This document shows, piece by piece, positions 8,833-17,154 of a DNA stretch of 64,000 bases (positions are counted from its first letter, which is position 1; every line of letters starts with the position of its first letter). The translations under genes and the position numbers were made by a program. The notes under the pieces are model-generated. The model was not told where the DNA came from. It saw only the letters and a program-made list of their open reading frames with translations, and made no database searches. The DNA comes from Alteromonas sp. ASW11-130 (GTDB taxonomy: Bacteria; Pseudomonadota; Gammaproteobacteria; Enterobacterales; Alteromonadaceae), in assembly GCF_026183735.1 (NCBI RefSeq), contig NZ_JAPFRE010000020.1, positions 39,406 through 103,405 on the forward strand, written 5' to 3'.

Positions 8833-10650
8833 ATGAAAATTACCTTCCCTGTTTTAAGCCTAGTTCTGTTTACTCTATTCTTTAGTGCTCTGGTCTCCGG
8901 CCAGTCACTTGAGCAACTTCAAGCACTTCGAAACCAAGCGCAGCAAAAATCGGCTACAACAGGCGGGGATTCATCAGCCTCAACGGTATCACCAATGGAC
9001 CTTTCAACAGATATTACGCTACCTTCTATGAGTTCTGGGACTAACTCGGTGGGTCGTTATTATTCACAACCGCGTCAGGGAATGTCATTACCTGGTGAGC
9101 CTACGATTGAGTCGGTGTACCCTTCTACGCCCCAAATGGCGGCTCCCCCTTATGCCTCAAATTTATTTATCGGAGGCTTTGAATCAGAACGAGCATCTGG
9201 GCTTAACGAAGATTATTTAATCGCCCCTGGAGACAAGATATCGATTTGGATGTGGGGTGCAGTAAACTACTCAGGCGTAGCGACGGTCGATAATCAGGGC
9301 AATATATTTATTCCTAATATTGGCCCTATTCACTTAGCTAACGCCCCAGCGAGCAGCGTAAACTCGATAGTGCAACAGCGAATTCGTCAAGTTTATACTG
9401 ATGTAAACATATATATAAACTTATTAACGTCTACACCCGTTTCAGTATTTATTTCAGGCCCAGTTATACGCCCCGGTCAATATGCTGGTCAGGCATCTGA
9501 CAGCATTCTCTACTATTTACGCCGAGCCGGAGGCATAGATTTTCATCGTGGAAGTTTCAGAATAATCGAAATAAAACGAGCCGGTGAGTCAATTCAAACC
9601 ATTGACCTATATCAGTTTGCGAGACACGGCCGTTTACCCGAACATCAATTTAAAGATGGTGATGTCATACTCGTTCATCCTATTGGAAATACTGTAACAG
9701 TAACCAGCGGTGCTAAGAATAGCTTTACTTTTGAGTTTCTCACGGAAGAACTTTCTGGGGGGCTTTTGAATGAATTTGCCATTCCCAATAATGCTGTAAA
9801 TCATGTTGCCATTTCGGGTCTACGCGATGGGGAGCAATTTGCGAAATATCTGACTACAAAGCAGTTTGAATCTACCTACTTAAAAGCTGGAGATATTGTC
9901 GCGTATTCCGAAGATCATGAACAAAACATTTATAAAATAAATATTGCAGGAAGTTTTGCCGGACAATCCAAGTTTATGGTTGAAAAAGGAACCCGAATTC
10001 ATCAACTTTTAGACTACATCGCGGTGAATCCTCAAACCTCTGATGCTGACAATATTTACCTGTTAAGAAAAAGTGTCGCATTAAAGCAAGCCGAAATCAT
10101 CGAAGAGTCTTTGCAGCGTTTAGAACGGAGTATTTATACAGCCCCCATTAGTTCTTCCGGGGAAGGCGCAATAAGGGTGCAAGAAGCCCAACTGGTATCA
10201 GACTTTATCGCTAGGGCGAGAGAAGTGGAACCGTTAGGAAAGGTAATAATTTCCGAAGATGGAAAATTAGCTAATGTATTGTTAGAGCACGACGATACGA
10301 TCTTTATCCCAAGCGCCACTGACTTGGTACACGTCGGGGGTGAAGTATTACTTCCTCAATCAGTTGTATTTAATAATGAGGCGGACATTGAAGATTACCT
10401 TGCATGGGCGGGCGGGTTTACCCAACGAGCCGATAGTGAACGAATTTTAGTTATTAAGAAAAATGGCAATGTTAAAATTGCTTCATTAGATGAAGGTTTC
10501 TGGTTCAAAGGTGAAAGCGATTCGACAATTGAGGCCGGAGACCAAGTAGTCGTGCTTCCGTCTATCGAAGTTAAATCTCTTCAAGCTATCAAAGATATAA
10601 CCCAGATTATTTATCAGATAGCGGTTGCAGCCAATGTAGCGTTAGACTAA
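8833..10650 (+). CDS. kpsD: Polysaccharide export outer-membrane protein, KpsD/CtrA-like
   Basis: From the ATG at 8833 the product is 605 residues; a GTG at 8806 would add 9 residues within a short repeat. A signal peptide (MKITFPVLSLVLFTLFFSALVSG) precedes a low-complexity linker. A polysaccharide-export domain begins near YLIAPGDKISIWMWGAVNYSG, followed by SLBB-type repeats (PVSVFISGPVIRPGQY, HVGGEVLLPQSVV). This is the periplasmic and outer-membrane channel component of ABC-dependent capsule export. KpsM, KpsT and KpsE homologues follow within 2-20 bases. The second SLBB region and total length are closer to KpsD than to the shorter Wza. Confidence 0.85.
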   Translation: MKITFPVLSLVLFTLFFSALVSGQSLEQLQALRNQAQQKSATTGGDSSASTVSPMDLSTDITLPSMSSGTNSVGRYYSQPRQGMSLPGEPTIESVYPSTPQMAAPPYASNLFIGGFESERASGLNEDYLIAPGDKISIWMWGAVNYSGVATVDNQGNIFIPNIGPIHLANAPASSVNSIVQQRIRQVYTDVNIYINLLTSTPVSVFISGPVIRPGQYAGQASDSILYYLRRAGGIDFHRGSFRIIEIKRAGESIQTIDLYQFARHGRLPEHQFKDGDVILVHPIGNTVTVTSGAKNSFTFEFLTEELSGGLLNEFAIPNNAVNHVAISGLRDGEQFAKYLTTKQFESTYLKAGDIVAYSEDHEQNIYKINIAGSFAGQSKFMVEKGTRIHQLLDYIAVNPQTSDADNIYLLRKSVALKQAEIIEESLQRLERSIYTAPISSSGEGAIRVQEAQLVSDFIARAREVEPLGKVIISEDGKLANVLLEHDDTIFIPSATDLVHVGGEVLLPQSVVFNNEADIEDYLAWAGGFTQRADSERILVIKKNGNVKIASLDEGFWFKGESDSTIEAGDQVVVLPSIEVKSLQAIKDITQIIYQIAVAANVALD

Positions 10651-10652
10651 AG

Positions 10653-11432
10653 ATGGTATCGTTCTCGCAGCAACTTAAGGGGTGGCGAACAGTCGTCTTT
10701 GCGCTTTTCTTACGTGAACTGCAAAGCAAGTTTAACGATAAATTTGGTTTAGGCTGGGCTGTGCTTGAACCTGCTGTATTTATTTTTACACTTTCATTTC
10801 TACGTGGAATGATTAGCGGGAACGATGTCCACACTATCCCTACAACTATTTTCATGATGATTGGTTTGATTTTTGTGCAGGGATTTATGAGAACTGTCCC
10901 TGCGGTAGCGAAATCAATTAAGCAAAACAAGCCGTTATATGCTTTCAGACAGGTTATGCCCATGAGCGCAGTGATTACGACATCTGTTTTGGAGTTTTTG
11001 ATTAAAACAATTGTTGTTATCATACTTTTAATAGGACTCTACCTATTTCAACAAGAATTCAGACTTAATGACCCGCTCTATTTACTGGCTTTGTGGGTGT
11101 GTTTATATTTTTTTTCCGCAAGTATTGCGTTACTCTTTGGAATCGCTACGGCATTTATTGCAGAAGTCGAGAAAATACAAGGCGTGTTGCTACGACCATT
11201 TTTCTTTATTTCTTGTGCGTTTTTTAGTCTTCAGGATGTGCCTAAAGAGTTTTGGCCCTACCTTACCTGGAACCCAATCGTTCATTTAGTGGAACTTGCT
11301 AGATATGCATGTTATTCATCTTACGGGAATGACGGTGTAAGTTTCGGTTTTGCTCTCTCATGTACAATCGTTTTTTTCTTCTTCAGTTTGGCGATTTATC
11401 ACATAACCTGGAAAAATGTGCTTTCGAGATGA
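10653..11432 (+). CDS. kpsM: Capsular polysaccharide ABC transporter, inner-membrane subunit
   Basis: The 259-residue protein has six predicted hydrophobic segments and the ABC-2 arrangement of KpsM/BexB/CtrC. It has an N-terminal FALFLRELQSKFNDKFGLGWAVLEP, then membrane spans. A C-terminal FFFISCAFFSLQDVP-type element leads to the conserved WNPIVHLVELAR. It forms the pore for lipid-linked polysaccharide with KpsT. It starts two bases after the kpsD-like stop and its own stop overlaps the kpsT start (ATGA), so translation is coupled. Confidence 0.9.
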   Translation: MVSFSQQLKGWRTVVFALFLRELQSKFNDKFGLGWAVLEPAVFIFTLSFLRGMISGNDVHTIPTTIFMMIGLIFVQGFMRTVPAVAKSIKQNKPLYAFRQVMPMSAVITTSVLEFLIKTIVVIILLIGLYLFQQEFRLNDPLYLLALWVCLYFFSASIALLFGIATAFIAEVEKIQGVLLRPFFFISCAFFSLQDVPKEFWPYLTWNPIVHLVELARYACYSSYGNDGVSFGFALSCTIVFFFFSLAIYHITWKNVLSR

Positions 11433-12085
11433 TTAAACTTGTTAACCTAACAAAAAGTTATCCAAGTCAGCTAGGACCTCAATATATTTTCCGAAATCTA
11501 AATTTTAGTTTCCCTACGGAGAATAATGTAGCAATTTTGGGTAAAAATGGTGCGGGTAAATCTACACTCTTTAGAATGTTGGCTCGAAGCGAATACCCTG
11601 ATAAAGGTAAAATATTAACGAACAGATCAATGTCCTGGCCCGTTGCACTTCAAACAGGCATTCATCCACAAATGACAGGAAGAGAAAATACACGATTTAT
11701 TGGTCGCATAAATCATGTGAAATCCCTTAGCCAATATCAAGCGGATGTCCAGAAATTTGCAGAGTTAGGTAAAAAGTTTGACTTACCCGTTAAAACTTAT
11801 TCTTCCGGTATGCGTGCGAAGTTAGTTTTTGCCTGTTGCATGAATATCGATTTTGATATTTATCTGATTGATGAAGCTACATCTGTTGGCGATCCCGCTT
11901 TTAGAAAAAAAGCGCGTGCCACCTTGAAAGAACGTGCAGAGACGGCTGGCGTTATAATGGTAAGCCACGAATTAGACCAAATTAGAGAATTCTGTAATTC
12001 TGCCGTTATCATATCAGACGGCGAACTAACATATTATGAAGACTTAGAAGAAGCCATAGCTATTTACACCGGCGATAATAACTAA
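11429..12085 (+). CDS. kpsT: Capsular polysaccharide ABC transporter, ATPase subunit
   Basis: The ATG at 11429 overlaps the kpsM stop by 4 bases and gives a 218-residue ATPase. A longer frame from 11360 would add 23 residues read from inside kpsM and is unlikely. Walker A is GKNGAGKSTL, the signature is KTYSSGMRAKL, and Walker B is IYLIDEATSVGD, with the H-loop in VSHELDQIREF. The short length and the missing C-terminal carbohydrate-binding extension place it with KpsT/BexA/CtrD rather than Wzt. It powers export of polysaccharide through KpsM. Confidence 0.92.
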   Translation: MIKLVNLTKSYPSQLGPQYIFRNLNFSFPTENNVAILGKNGAGKSTLFRMLARSEYPDKGKILTNRSMSWPVALQTGIHPQMTGRENTRFIGRINHVKSLSQYQADVQKFAELGKKFDLPVKTYSSGMRAKLVFACCMNIDFDIYLIDEATSVGDPAFRKKARATLKERAETAGVIMVSHELDQIREFCNSAVIISDGELTYYEDLEEAIAIYTGDNN

Positions 12086-12104
12086 TATTGAGATAGTGGA
12101 AGGA

Positions 12105-13217
12105 ATGAAAAAATATACCTCAGAGATCACTTCATTCGTAAAGAATAATCAGGTTTTATTAATTGTCTGTATCTGGTTGTCGTATGGGGTGTACTTAACA
12201 ATTTTCGCTGCTGAGCAATTTGAAAGTGAAAGCCAACTTATTTTAAAGTCCAGTGATGGGGGAAATGCTCTCGATCCCTCGGCTTTACTTTCCACCTTGG
12301 GTACATCCGTAGCAACCAATGAATCAGATATTGCGATAGCATTTATTCAGTCTGCCGACATGGCATACCATCTCGATAATACAATCAATCTTTCCCAGCA
12401 TTATGCTACGGGCACCTATGACATTTTTAGTCGGCTATCTGCGAATTCCACTAAAGAAGAGTTCCTTGAGTTTTATCGCGATCATATTGAAGTAGAAAAA
12501 GATTCCATCTCTTCAGTCATCACCCTTAAAACGAGAGCATTTACGCCTGAATTTTCAAACTTAATTAACAATGCTATTACTGAGCACACAGAACGGTTTG
12601 TGAACAAAATAAATAATGATGTGGCTAAAGCAAAACTCGCGTTCGCCGAGGCTGAACATGAAAAAATAGAAAATAGATTACGAACAGCTAAGACTGATTT
12701 GCTTGCATTTCAAGCAAAGTATGAAGTATTGGACCCGAATATGCAGGGAGCAGCGCTTCAACAAATCGCATTTTCTATTGAAGCAACTCTGTCTCAAAAA
12801 CAAGCTGAGCTTGATGCACTATCTTCTATAATGTCCACAACTGCACCCGAGATTCAAAATATAAGACGCCAAATTGCAGCGTTAGAAAAACAGCTATCTA
12901 GACAGAAAGATAAAGTCGTACAGTCAAGAGATGGTAAAGATGAAAAGTCAGCGACTGAAATTATGGCAGAATTTAGTAATATAAAAATTCAACTAGAGCT
13001 GACGCTGCAGGCATTTTCAGCATCGCTGCTTACTTTAGAAAAAATTCGCGTTGAGACTTATAAAGCATTTCAGCATCTTGTAGTTATTAATCAACCTACT
13101 CTGCCTGAAGAAAATCAATATCCCAAGACCATATACAATCTCGTATTGTTGGGTGTGGTATTGTTTATGGTCTACTCAATTATTAGAATTATCATTGCAA
13201 CGATTAAAGAGCTTTAA
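12105..13217 (+). CDS. kpsE: Polysaccharide co-polymerase / periplasmic adaptor, KpsE-like
   Basis: The product has a transmembrane segment at each end (VLLIVCIWLSYGVYLTIFAA and LVLLGVVLFMVYSIIRIII) and a long coiled coil between, for example around residues 180-290. This is the layout of KpsE/BexC/CtrB adaptors that link the inner-membrane ABC transporter to KpsD. The start is uncertain: ATG 12105 gives 370 residues, while a GTG at 12096 adds three, and the purine-rich GGAAGGA lies between. It is 19 bases after kpsT and is the last gene of the export operon. Confidence 0.85.
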   Translation: MKKYTSEITSFVKNNQVLLIVCIWLSYGVYLTIFAAEQFESESQLILKSSDGGNALDPSALLSTLGTSVATNESDIAIAFIQSADMAYHLDNTINLSQHYATGTYDIFSRLSANSTKEEFLEFYRDHIEVEKDSISSVITLKTRAFTPEFSNLINNAITEHTERFVNKINNDVAKAKLAFAEAEHEKIENRLRTAKTDLLAFQAKYEVLDPNMQGAALQQIAFSIEATLSQKQAELDALSSIMSTTAPEIQNIRRQIAALEKQLSRQKDKVVQSRDGKDEKSATEIMAEFSNIKIQLELTLQAFSASLLTLEKIRVETYKAFQHLVVINQPTLPEENQYPKTIYNLVLLGVVLFMVYSIIRIIIATIKEL

Positions 13218-13244
13218 CTAATTTAAGTAGAGCTGATTCATGAT

Positions 13245-13268
13245 GGTACAAGCACTATTGCTTGTACC
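13245..13268 (+). terminator. Hairpin after the kps export operon
   Basis: GGTACAAGC (13245-13253) and GCTTGTACC (13260-13268) form a perfect 9-bp stem with a 6-base loop, 28 bases after the kpsE stop. No T-run follows, so intrinsic termination would be weak. It may protect the 3' end of the transcript. Confidence 0.5.
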
Positions 13269-13886
13269 TCGCGTGATACTATATTTATGAACTTCTCTAA
13301 ATGACAAATAATAGAGACGGTTGAGATGCTACTAAAGATTGCATTAGTCTAGACATTCTCTTTCGTCTTATTCTATGTCCCTCGTATTTAATAGCCTACA
13401 AGAGTCAAAGACCATAAGAGTATGAGTCGAGGTCATGCAATGGATACAATTTCCACTTTCACGCGCCGCTTCTTCAGCTTGTGAATTGACTCAGTTTCAC
13501 TCAATGTAGCTCTAATAACCCTTCCCCACGTCAGCTGATCAAAAATTAAAAGCTTGCGTACTAGATGAACACACCTCATTAAGGATAGGTATTATTAGAA
13601 GCGTGCAATATTCGCCAAGCTTCTTATCAAATACACCTTACGTTTCTAACTTTCTGTTTTTTTTGCCTATATTTTCTGTAAATGTTTATTCTTTGCCACC
13701 AGTCACTTCATTGCACCATTTTCTTCCGCCATTAAACTCATCTCTAATCAATTCCGACTCGACTTAATATAAAAACAGACTATGGCATCTGGTTTGCAAT
13801 AGATCGACTAAACGCCACAAATGCTGGTATATACCAACAAAACCGTCAATTTACTGACGCTTTAAAAGAATCAGTGCGAGGAAATT
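13269..13886. other. Non-coding stretch after the export operon
   Basis: About 620 bases without a convincing gene on either strand. It is AT-rich with scattered stops in all frames and no recognised RNA, repeat or insertion-sequence motif. It may be decayed sequence at the border of the polysaccharide locus. The last part before 13887 should contain the promoter of the DUF2726 gene. Confidence 0.5.
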
Positions 13887-14480
13887 ATGGAACTGGCCAT
13901 CATATTAATGATTTTGCTCATCGTCGTATCAATAAGTGCCATGAAATTATCAGACAATGGCGTCACTTTTCCGTTTCGCCGCAAGCCATCGTTGTTTACC
14001 CCTGTTGAACACACATTCTTAAACTTAATTGATCAGGCTGTAGGTACTGAATTCCGCGTCTTATGCCGCGTACGGTTAAATGATTTGTTAACTGTACAAA
14101 ATCAAACCGACCGAAAGCAGGCTAGTGCAGCGCTTTCACGTGCCTCGGGTAGACAATTGGATTTTGTATTATGCAATCGCAGTGACATGAGTCCTGTACT
14201 CGCCATCGATTTGGTACACAAAAGTGGGAAAGAAGGTTACAAAACGCAAAAAGATTGGTTTGTTTCAGGCGCACTTGATGCGGCTGGCGTTCCTCATGCG
14301 CGTATAAAAGTACAAGCGGGCTATACTGTTGAAGATATTAAAGAGTGTATCGAAACAAAGTTGATACCCTACCGCCGTAGTCGACAAAAAATGACGCAAG
14401 CACCAACTCATAATCCTGCCCCCCCACGCCGACCAACCCGGCCTGTCCGCTCTGTGCGCTCGAATAAGGTCGCAGCATAA
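13887..14480 (+). CDS. Membrane-anchored DUF2726 protein
   Basis: The 197-residue product begins with a single hydrophobic segment (LAIILMILLIVVSISAMKL). A DUF2726 domain follows from about residue 36: FTPVEHTFLNLIDQAV, FRVLCRVRLNDLL, then RQLDFVLCNRSDMSPVLAIDL. The domain has a nuclease-like pattern of acidic and lysine residues, but no function is established. A proline- and arginine-rich tail (PAPPRRPTRPVRSVRS) ends the protein and could bind nucleic acid. GAGGAAATT gives a strong ribosome site. It stands alone upstream of mtnN. Confidence 0.75.
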   Translation: MELAIILMILLIVVSISAMKLSDNGVTFPFRRKPSLFTPVEHTFLNLIDQAVGTEFRVLCRVRLNDLLTVQNQTDRKQASAALSRASGRQLDFVLCNRSDMSPVLAIDLVHKSGKEGYKTQKDWFVSGALDAAGVPHARIKVQAGYTVEDIKECIETKLIPYRRSRQKMTQAPTHNPAPPRRPTRPVRSVRSNKVAA

Positions 14481-14597
14481 CGATTGTTATGCTGCCAAGT
14501 TTAAAAAACTGTCAGTTTACTTACATTCATAATAGAATTATGCGCTTTTAGCATTTATCGCAATTGATATGCGATGACAGTTAACGGTTGTTACACT

Positions 14598-15311
14598 ATG
14601 AAAATAGGTATTTTAGGAGCGATGGATCAGGAAGTCGCTTTGCTTAAGGACTCTCTGGCAAACGTTACAACTTCTACGTGGGCCCATTTAACGTTTTATT
14701 CAGGTCAGCTTCACGGTGTAAATGTAGTAGTTGTAAAGTGTGGGATAGGTAAAGTAGCGGCATCGGTTGCCACGGCAATGATGATAGACCGTTTTGGTCC
14801 TGACTTTATTGTCAATACAGGTTCCGCAGGGGGGTTCGATACTAATCTTAAGGTGGGCGACCTGGTAATAGCTAGCGGCGTACAGCACCATGACGTTGAT
14901 TTAACTCATTTTGGTTACGTCCTTGGTCAAGCCAGTGGAATGCCAGATATTTACCCATGTGATGAACGCCTGATTGTAGCCGCTGAGCATGCAGCATCTG
15001 ACGTTGTACATATTACTTCCAAGCGCGGCCTGGTTTGCACCGGCGATTCCTTCATAGGCTGTGATGAAGCCGCATCACGTTTGCGCAGCTTATTCCCCGA
15101 GATGAGTGCAGTTGAAATGGAAGGCGCTGCAATAGGCCAGACGTGCTTTATGCTTGACACTCCATTTGTAGTTATTCGATCATTATCTGATATTGCTGGG
15201 ATCACCTCTACTATATCATTCAGAGATTACCTCGATGTGGCGGCTAAACACTCAGCCGAACTGGTAATGGGTATGATCAAAGAATTATCGGAAAATCCAC
15301 TGCTGAACTAA
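14598..15311 (+). CDS. mtnN: 5'-methylthioadenosine/S-adenosylhomocysteine nucleosidase
   Basis: The 237-residue enzyme (start ATG 14598; an upstream in-frame start at 14574 is less likely) cleaves adenine from methylthioadenosine and S-adenosylhomocysteine. The family start MKIGILGAMDQEVALLKD is present. NTGSAGGFD, the purine site around ALVCTGDSFI-like GLVCTGDSFIG, the catalytic EMEGAAIGQ, and RSLSDIAG follow. The next gene starts 2 bases later, forming mtnN-cbiB-like-btuF. An S-adenosylhomocysteine hydrolase also lies nearby, so the cell has two routes for the same toxic product. Confidence 0.95.
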   Translation: MKIGILGAMDQEVALLKDSLANVTTSTWAHLTFYSGQLHGVNVVVVKCGIGKVAASVATAMMIDRFGPDFIVNTGSAGGFDTNLKVGDLVIASGVQHHDVDLTHFGYVLGQASGMPDIYPCDERLIVAAEHAASDVVHITSKRGLVCTGDSFIGCDEAASRLRSLFPEMSAVEMEGAAIGQTCFMLDTPFVVIRSLSDIAGITSTISFRDYLDVAAKHSAELVMGMIKELSENPLLN

Positions 15312-15313
15312 TA

Positions 15314-16279
15314 ATGGAAGCGTTGTTAACTGATTCAGTAATCGGCACGTTAGCCATATTGTGGCTGGTAGTAGTGGCGGACATATTTTGGCGCTGGCCT
15401 CCTGCGTACCATCCACTTTCAGTGCTGCGTATTATGGCAGCTAGCATGGCGACAAAAGTGTTGCCAGCAAAACAAGATCCAGCCATGCAACATTATATTT
15501 CTGGTTCGCTCGGATTGATTATCCTGATAACGCCGTTTGCGGTATTGGTGGGATTACTGGTGTACATAGCGGAATACCCGCTGTTTTTTGAAGCGGTTCT
15601 CGTTCTGGCTATGGTTGATTTTAATCATGTACGCTACCAATACCAGCAAGTCGTTAACGCCGTTGGCAAAAATAAGAAAGTGCTGGCCAGGGAAACATTA
15701 ACTCCTATCGTATATCGTGATTGCGCTATGCTAACCGATATTGGTATTGCCAAAGCCGCTATTGAATCATTGGTTCTGCGCTTTTGCTATCAGTATTGGG
15801 GCGTATTATTTTGGTTCTTAATAGCTGGTCCAGTAATGGCTTTGGTATACCGTATGTTGTTAACCATTAACTGGGAATGGCACTGGCGGAAACCGGGCTA
15901 CCTACGTTTCAGCCAGCCTGTTCACGCGTTAACAAAAGCCCTGCGAGCTATACCGGCTTTTTTTGCTTCAATGGCATTGATACTGGTGACCCACCCAGCC
16001 AAATCATTTAGCGCTATGAAAAATGCTAAAGCCCGGGATCAGAGTTCACTAATTCTCGCTGTCATGGGTGGGGGCCACGGTATCAAGTTAGGTGGGCCGT
16101 TATACTATCATGGTGAGAAATTCCGTTATCCTAGGGTAGGTGGAAATCGAGAAGTACGTTACTCAGATATGATTTATTGTAAACGTGCGATCACCCGTGC
16201 TTCCCTGCTTCTGAGCACTCTGGCCACCTTGATCCTACTTATTGTATGGGACATTCCCCGTGTATCAGGTTTTGTTTAA
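15314..16279 (+). CDS. CbiB/CobD-like membrane protein, diverged active-site region
   Basis: A 321-residue polytopic membrane protein that aligns with the adenosylcobinamide-phosphate synthase family. It shares length, hydrophobic pattern and the segment ARETLTPIVYRDCAML followed by AAIESL. In usual CbiB the latter continues with ENTSDG and later NTLDSM; here residues 153-190 read VLRFCYQYWG and LLTINWEWHW instead. The C-terminal GPLYYHGEKFRYP-type part is kept. It sits between mtnN (2-base gap) and btuF (no gap), and a CbiB-like gene in this place is familiar from other marine gammaproteobacteria. It may act in corrinoid salvage or have drifted to another task. Confidence 0.7.
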   Translation: MEALLTDSVIGTLAILWLVVVADIFWRWPPAYHPLSVLRIMAASMATKVLPAKQDPAMQHYISGSLGLIILITPFAVLVGLLVYIAEYPLFFEAVLVLAMVDFNHVRYQYQQVVNAVGKNKKVLARETLTPIVYRDCAMLTDIGIAKAAIESLVLRFCYQYWGVLFWFLIAGPVMALVYRMLLTINWEWHWRKPGYLRFSQPVHALTKALRAIPAFFASMALILVTHPAKSFSAMKNAKARDQSSLILAVMGGGHGIKLGGPLYYHGEKFRYPRVGGNREVRYSDMIYCKRAITRASLLLSTLATLILLIVWDIPRVSGFV

Positions 16280-17083
16280 ATGACAAAAGTGATACCTGCA
16301 TGCTCGATTATATGGCTGATGAGCGTGTCTGCGTGGGCCTCTGCGGAACGTATTATTACCCTATCACCGCATTTAACAGAATGGATTTATAGTCTGGAAA
16401 AAGACGATGAACTCGTTGCGGTAAGTGAGTTCAGCAATTACCCCCCATCAGCAAAACGTTTTCCCACTGTAGCTAATCATAACGGCATTAACTTCAAACG
16501 AATCGTCACGTATAAACCTACACTGATTCTTGCCTGGGAAGGCGGCAATAAACCACAAGATATCGCTCGTTTACAGTCTCTGGGGTTCGAAGTATTCACA
16601 TCTTCCCCCAAATCACCAAAAGATATTGCCGTAGAAATAAGAGAATTGGGCAAGCGTTTAAAACAGACAAAACTGGCTGAAAAACTAACCTTGAAATTTG
16701 AAAATGATATAGCAGATATTGAAAACAAATTTGGCCATACTGATCAATCGGTTTTCTATTATTACTGGGACAAACCGCTGATGACAGTAGGCCGTGAGAC
16801 ATGGGCAAATCATTTACTAAATATTTGTGGCGCGCGCACCCTTTTTGATGACTCCCCTGTTGATTTTCCTGAAGTCACTCTGGAAGAAGTACTTAAACGC
16901 CAGCCCACGCTGCTGATAGCGTCAAGTCACCAATCGTTGTCGATACTGGAACAGTTCTGGCAGCCACATCGCAACTTCCTCGCTGCTCCACTGGTTCGCG
17001 TTAATCCGGACGTTTTCAGCCGTTTTACCTTGCGTTTACCAAATGAGCTTTTAACGTTATGTAAAAAAATCAGTTCCAATTAG
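16280..17083 (+). CDS. btuF: Cobalamin-binding periplasmic protein
   Basis: The 267-residue protein has a signal peptide ending near ASA, then ERIITLSPHLTEWIYSL, the typical opening of BtuF. SEFSNYPPSAKRFPTVAN, GINFKRIVTYKPTLILAW and SLGFEVF match successive blocks of E. coli BtuF. It should deliver vitamin B12 to a BtuCD transporter, which is not encoded in this window. It begins directly after the CbiB-like gene stop, so mtnN, the CbiB-like gene and btuF form one operon. Confidence 0.9.
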   Translation: MTKVIPACSIIWLMSVSAWASAERIITLSPHLTEWIYSLEKDDELVAVSEFSNYPPSAKRFPTVANHNGINFKRIVTYKPTLILAWEGGNKPQDIARLQSLGFEVFTSSPKSPKDIAVEIRELGKRLKQTKLAEKLTLKFENDIADIENKFGHTDQSVFYYYWDKPLMTVGRETWANHLLNICGARTLFDDSPVDFPEVTLEEVLKRQPTLLIASSHQSLSILEQFWQPHRNFLAAPLVRVNPDVFSRFTLRLPNELLTLCKKISSN

Positions 17084-17113
17084 TGCATCAACTAGCTTGA
17101 TTCAGAATGCTGT

Positions 17114-17146
17114 TCTACTGTTAACAAAACTACCAACAACAGTAGA
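17114..17146 (+). promoter_or_regulatory. Hairpin or operator in the ahcY leader
   Basis: TCTACTGTT (17114-17122) and AACAGTAGA (17138-17146) are a perfect 9-bp inverted repeat with a 15-base spacer, ending 8 bases before the ahcY start. It could be a leader hairpin near the ribosome site or the binding site of a repressor. It does not match the known SAH riboswitch layout as far as I can see. Confidence 0.4.
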
Positions 17147-17154
17147 CGACGAGA

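Noticed and set aside
11360..11428. N-terminal extension of kpsT
   Set aside because: It lies inside kpsM; the ATG at 11429 overlapping the kpsM stop gives the normal family start.
14481..14597. Possible cobalamin riboswitch ahead of mtnN-cbiB-btuF
   Set aside because: I looked for the B12-box and a large structured leader; the gap is only about 117 bases and shows neither.
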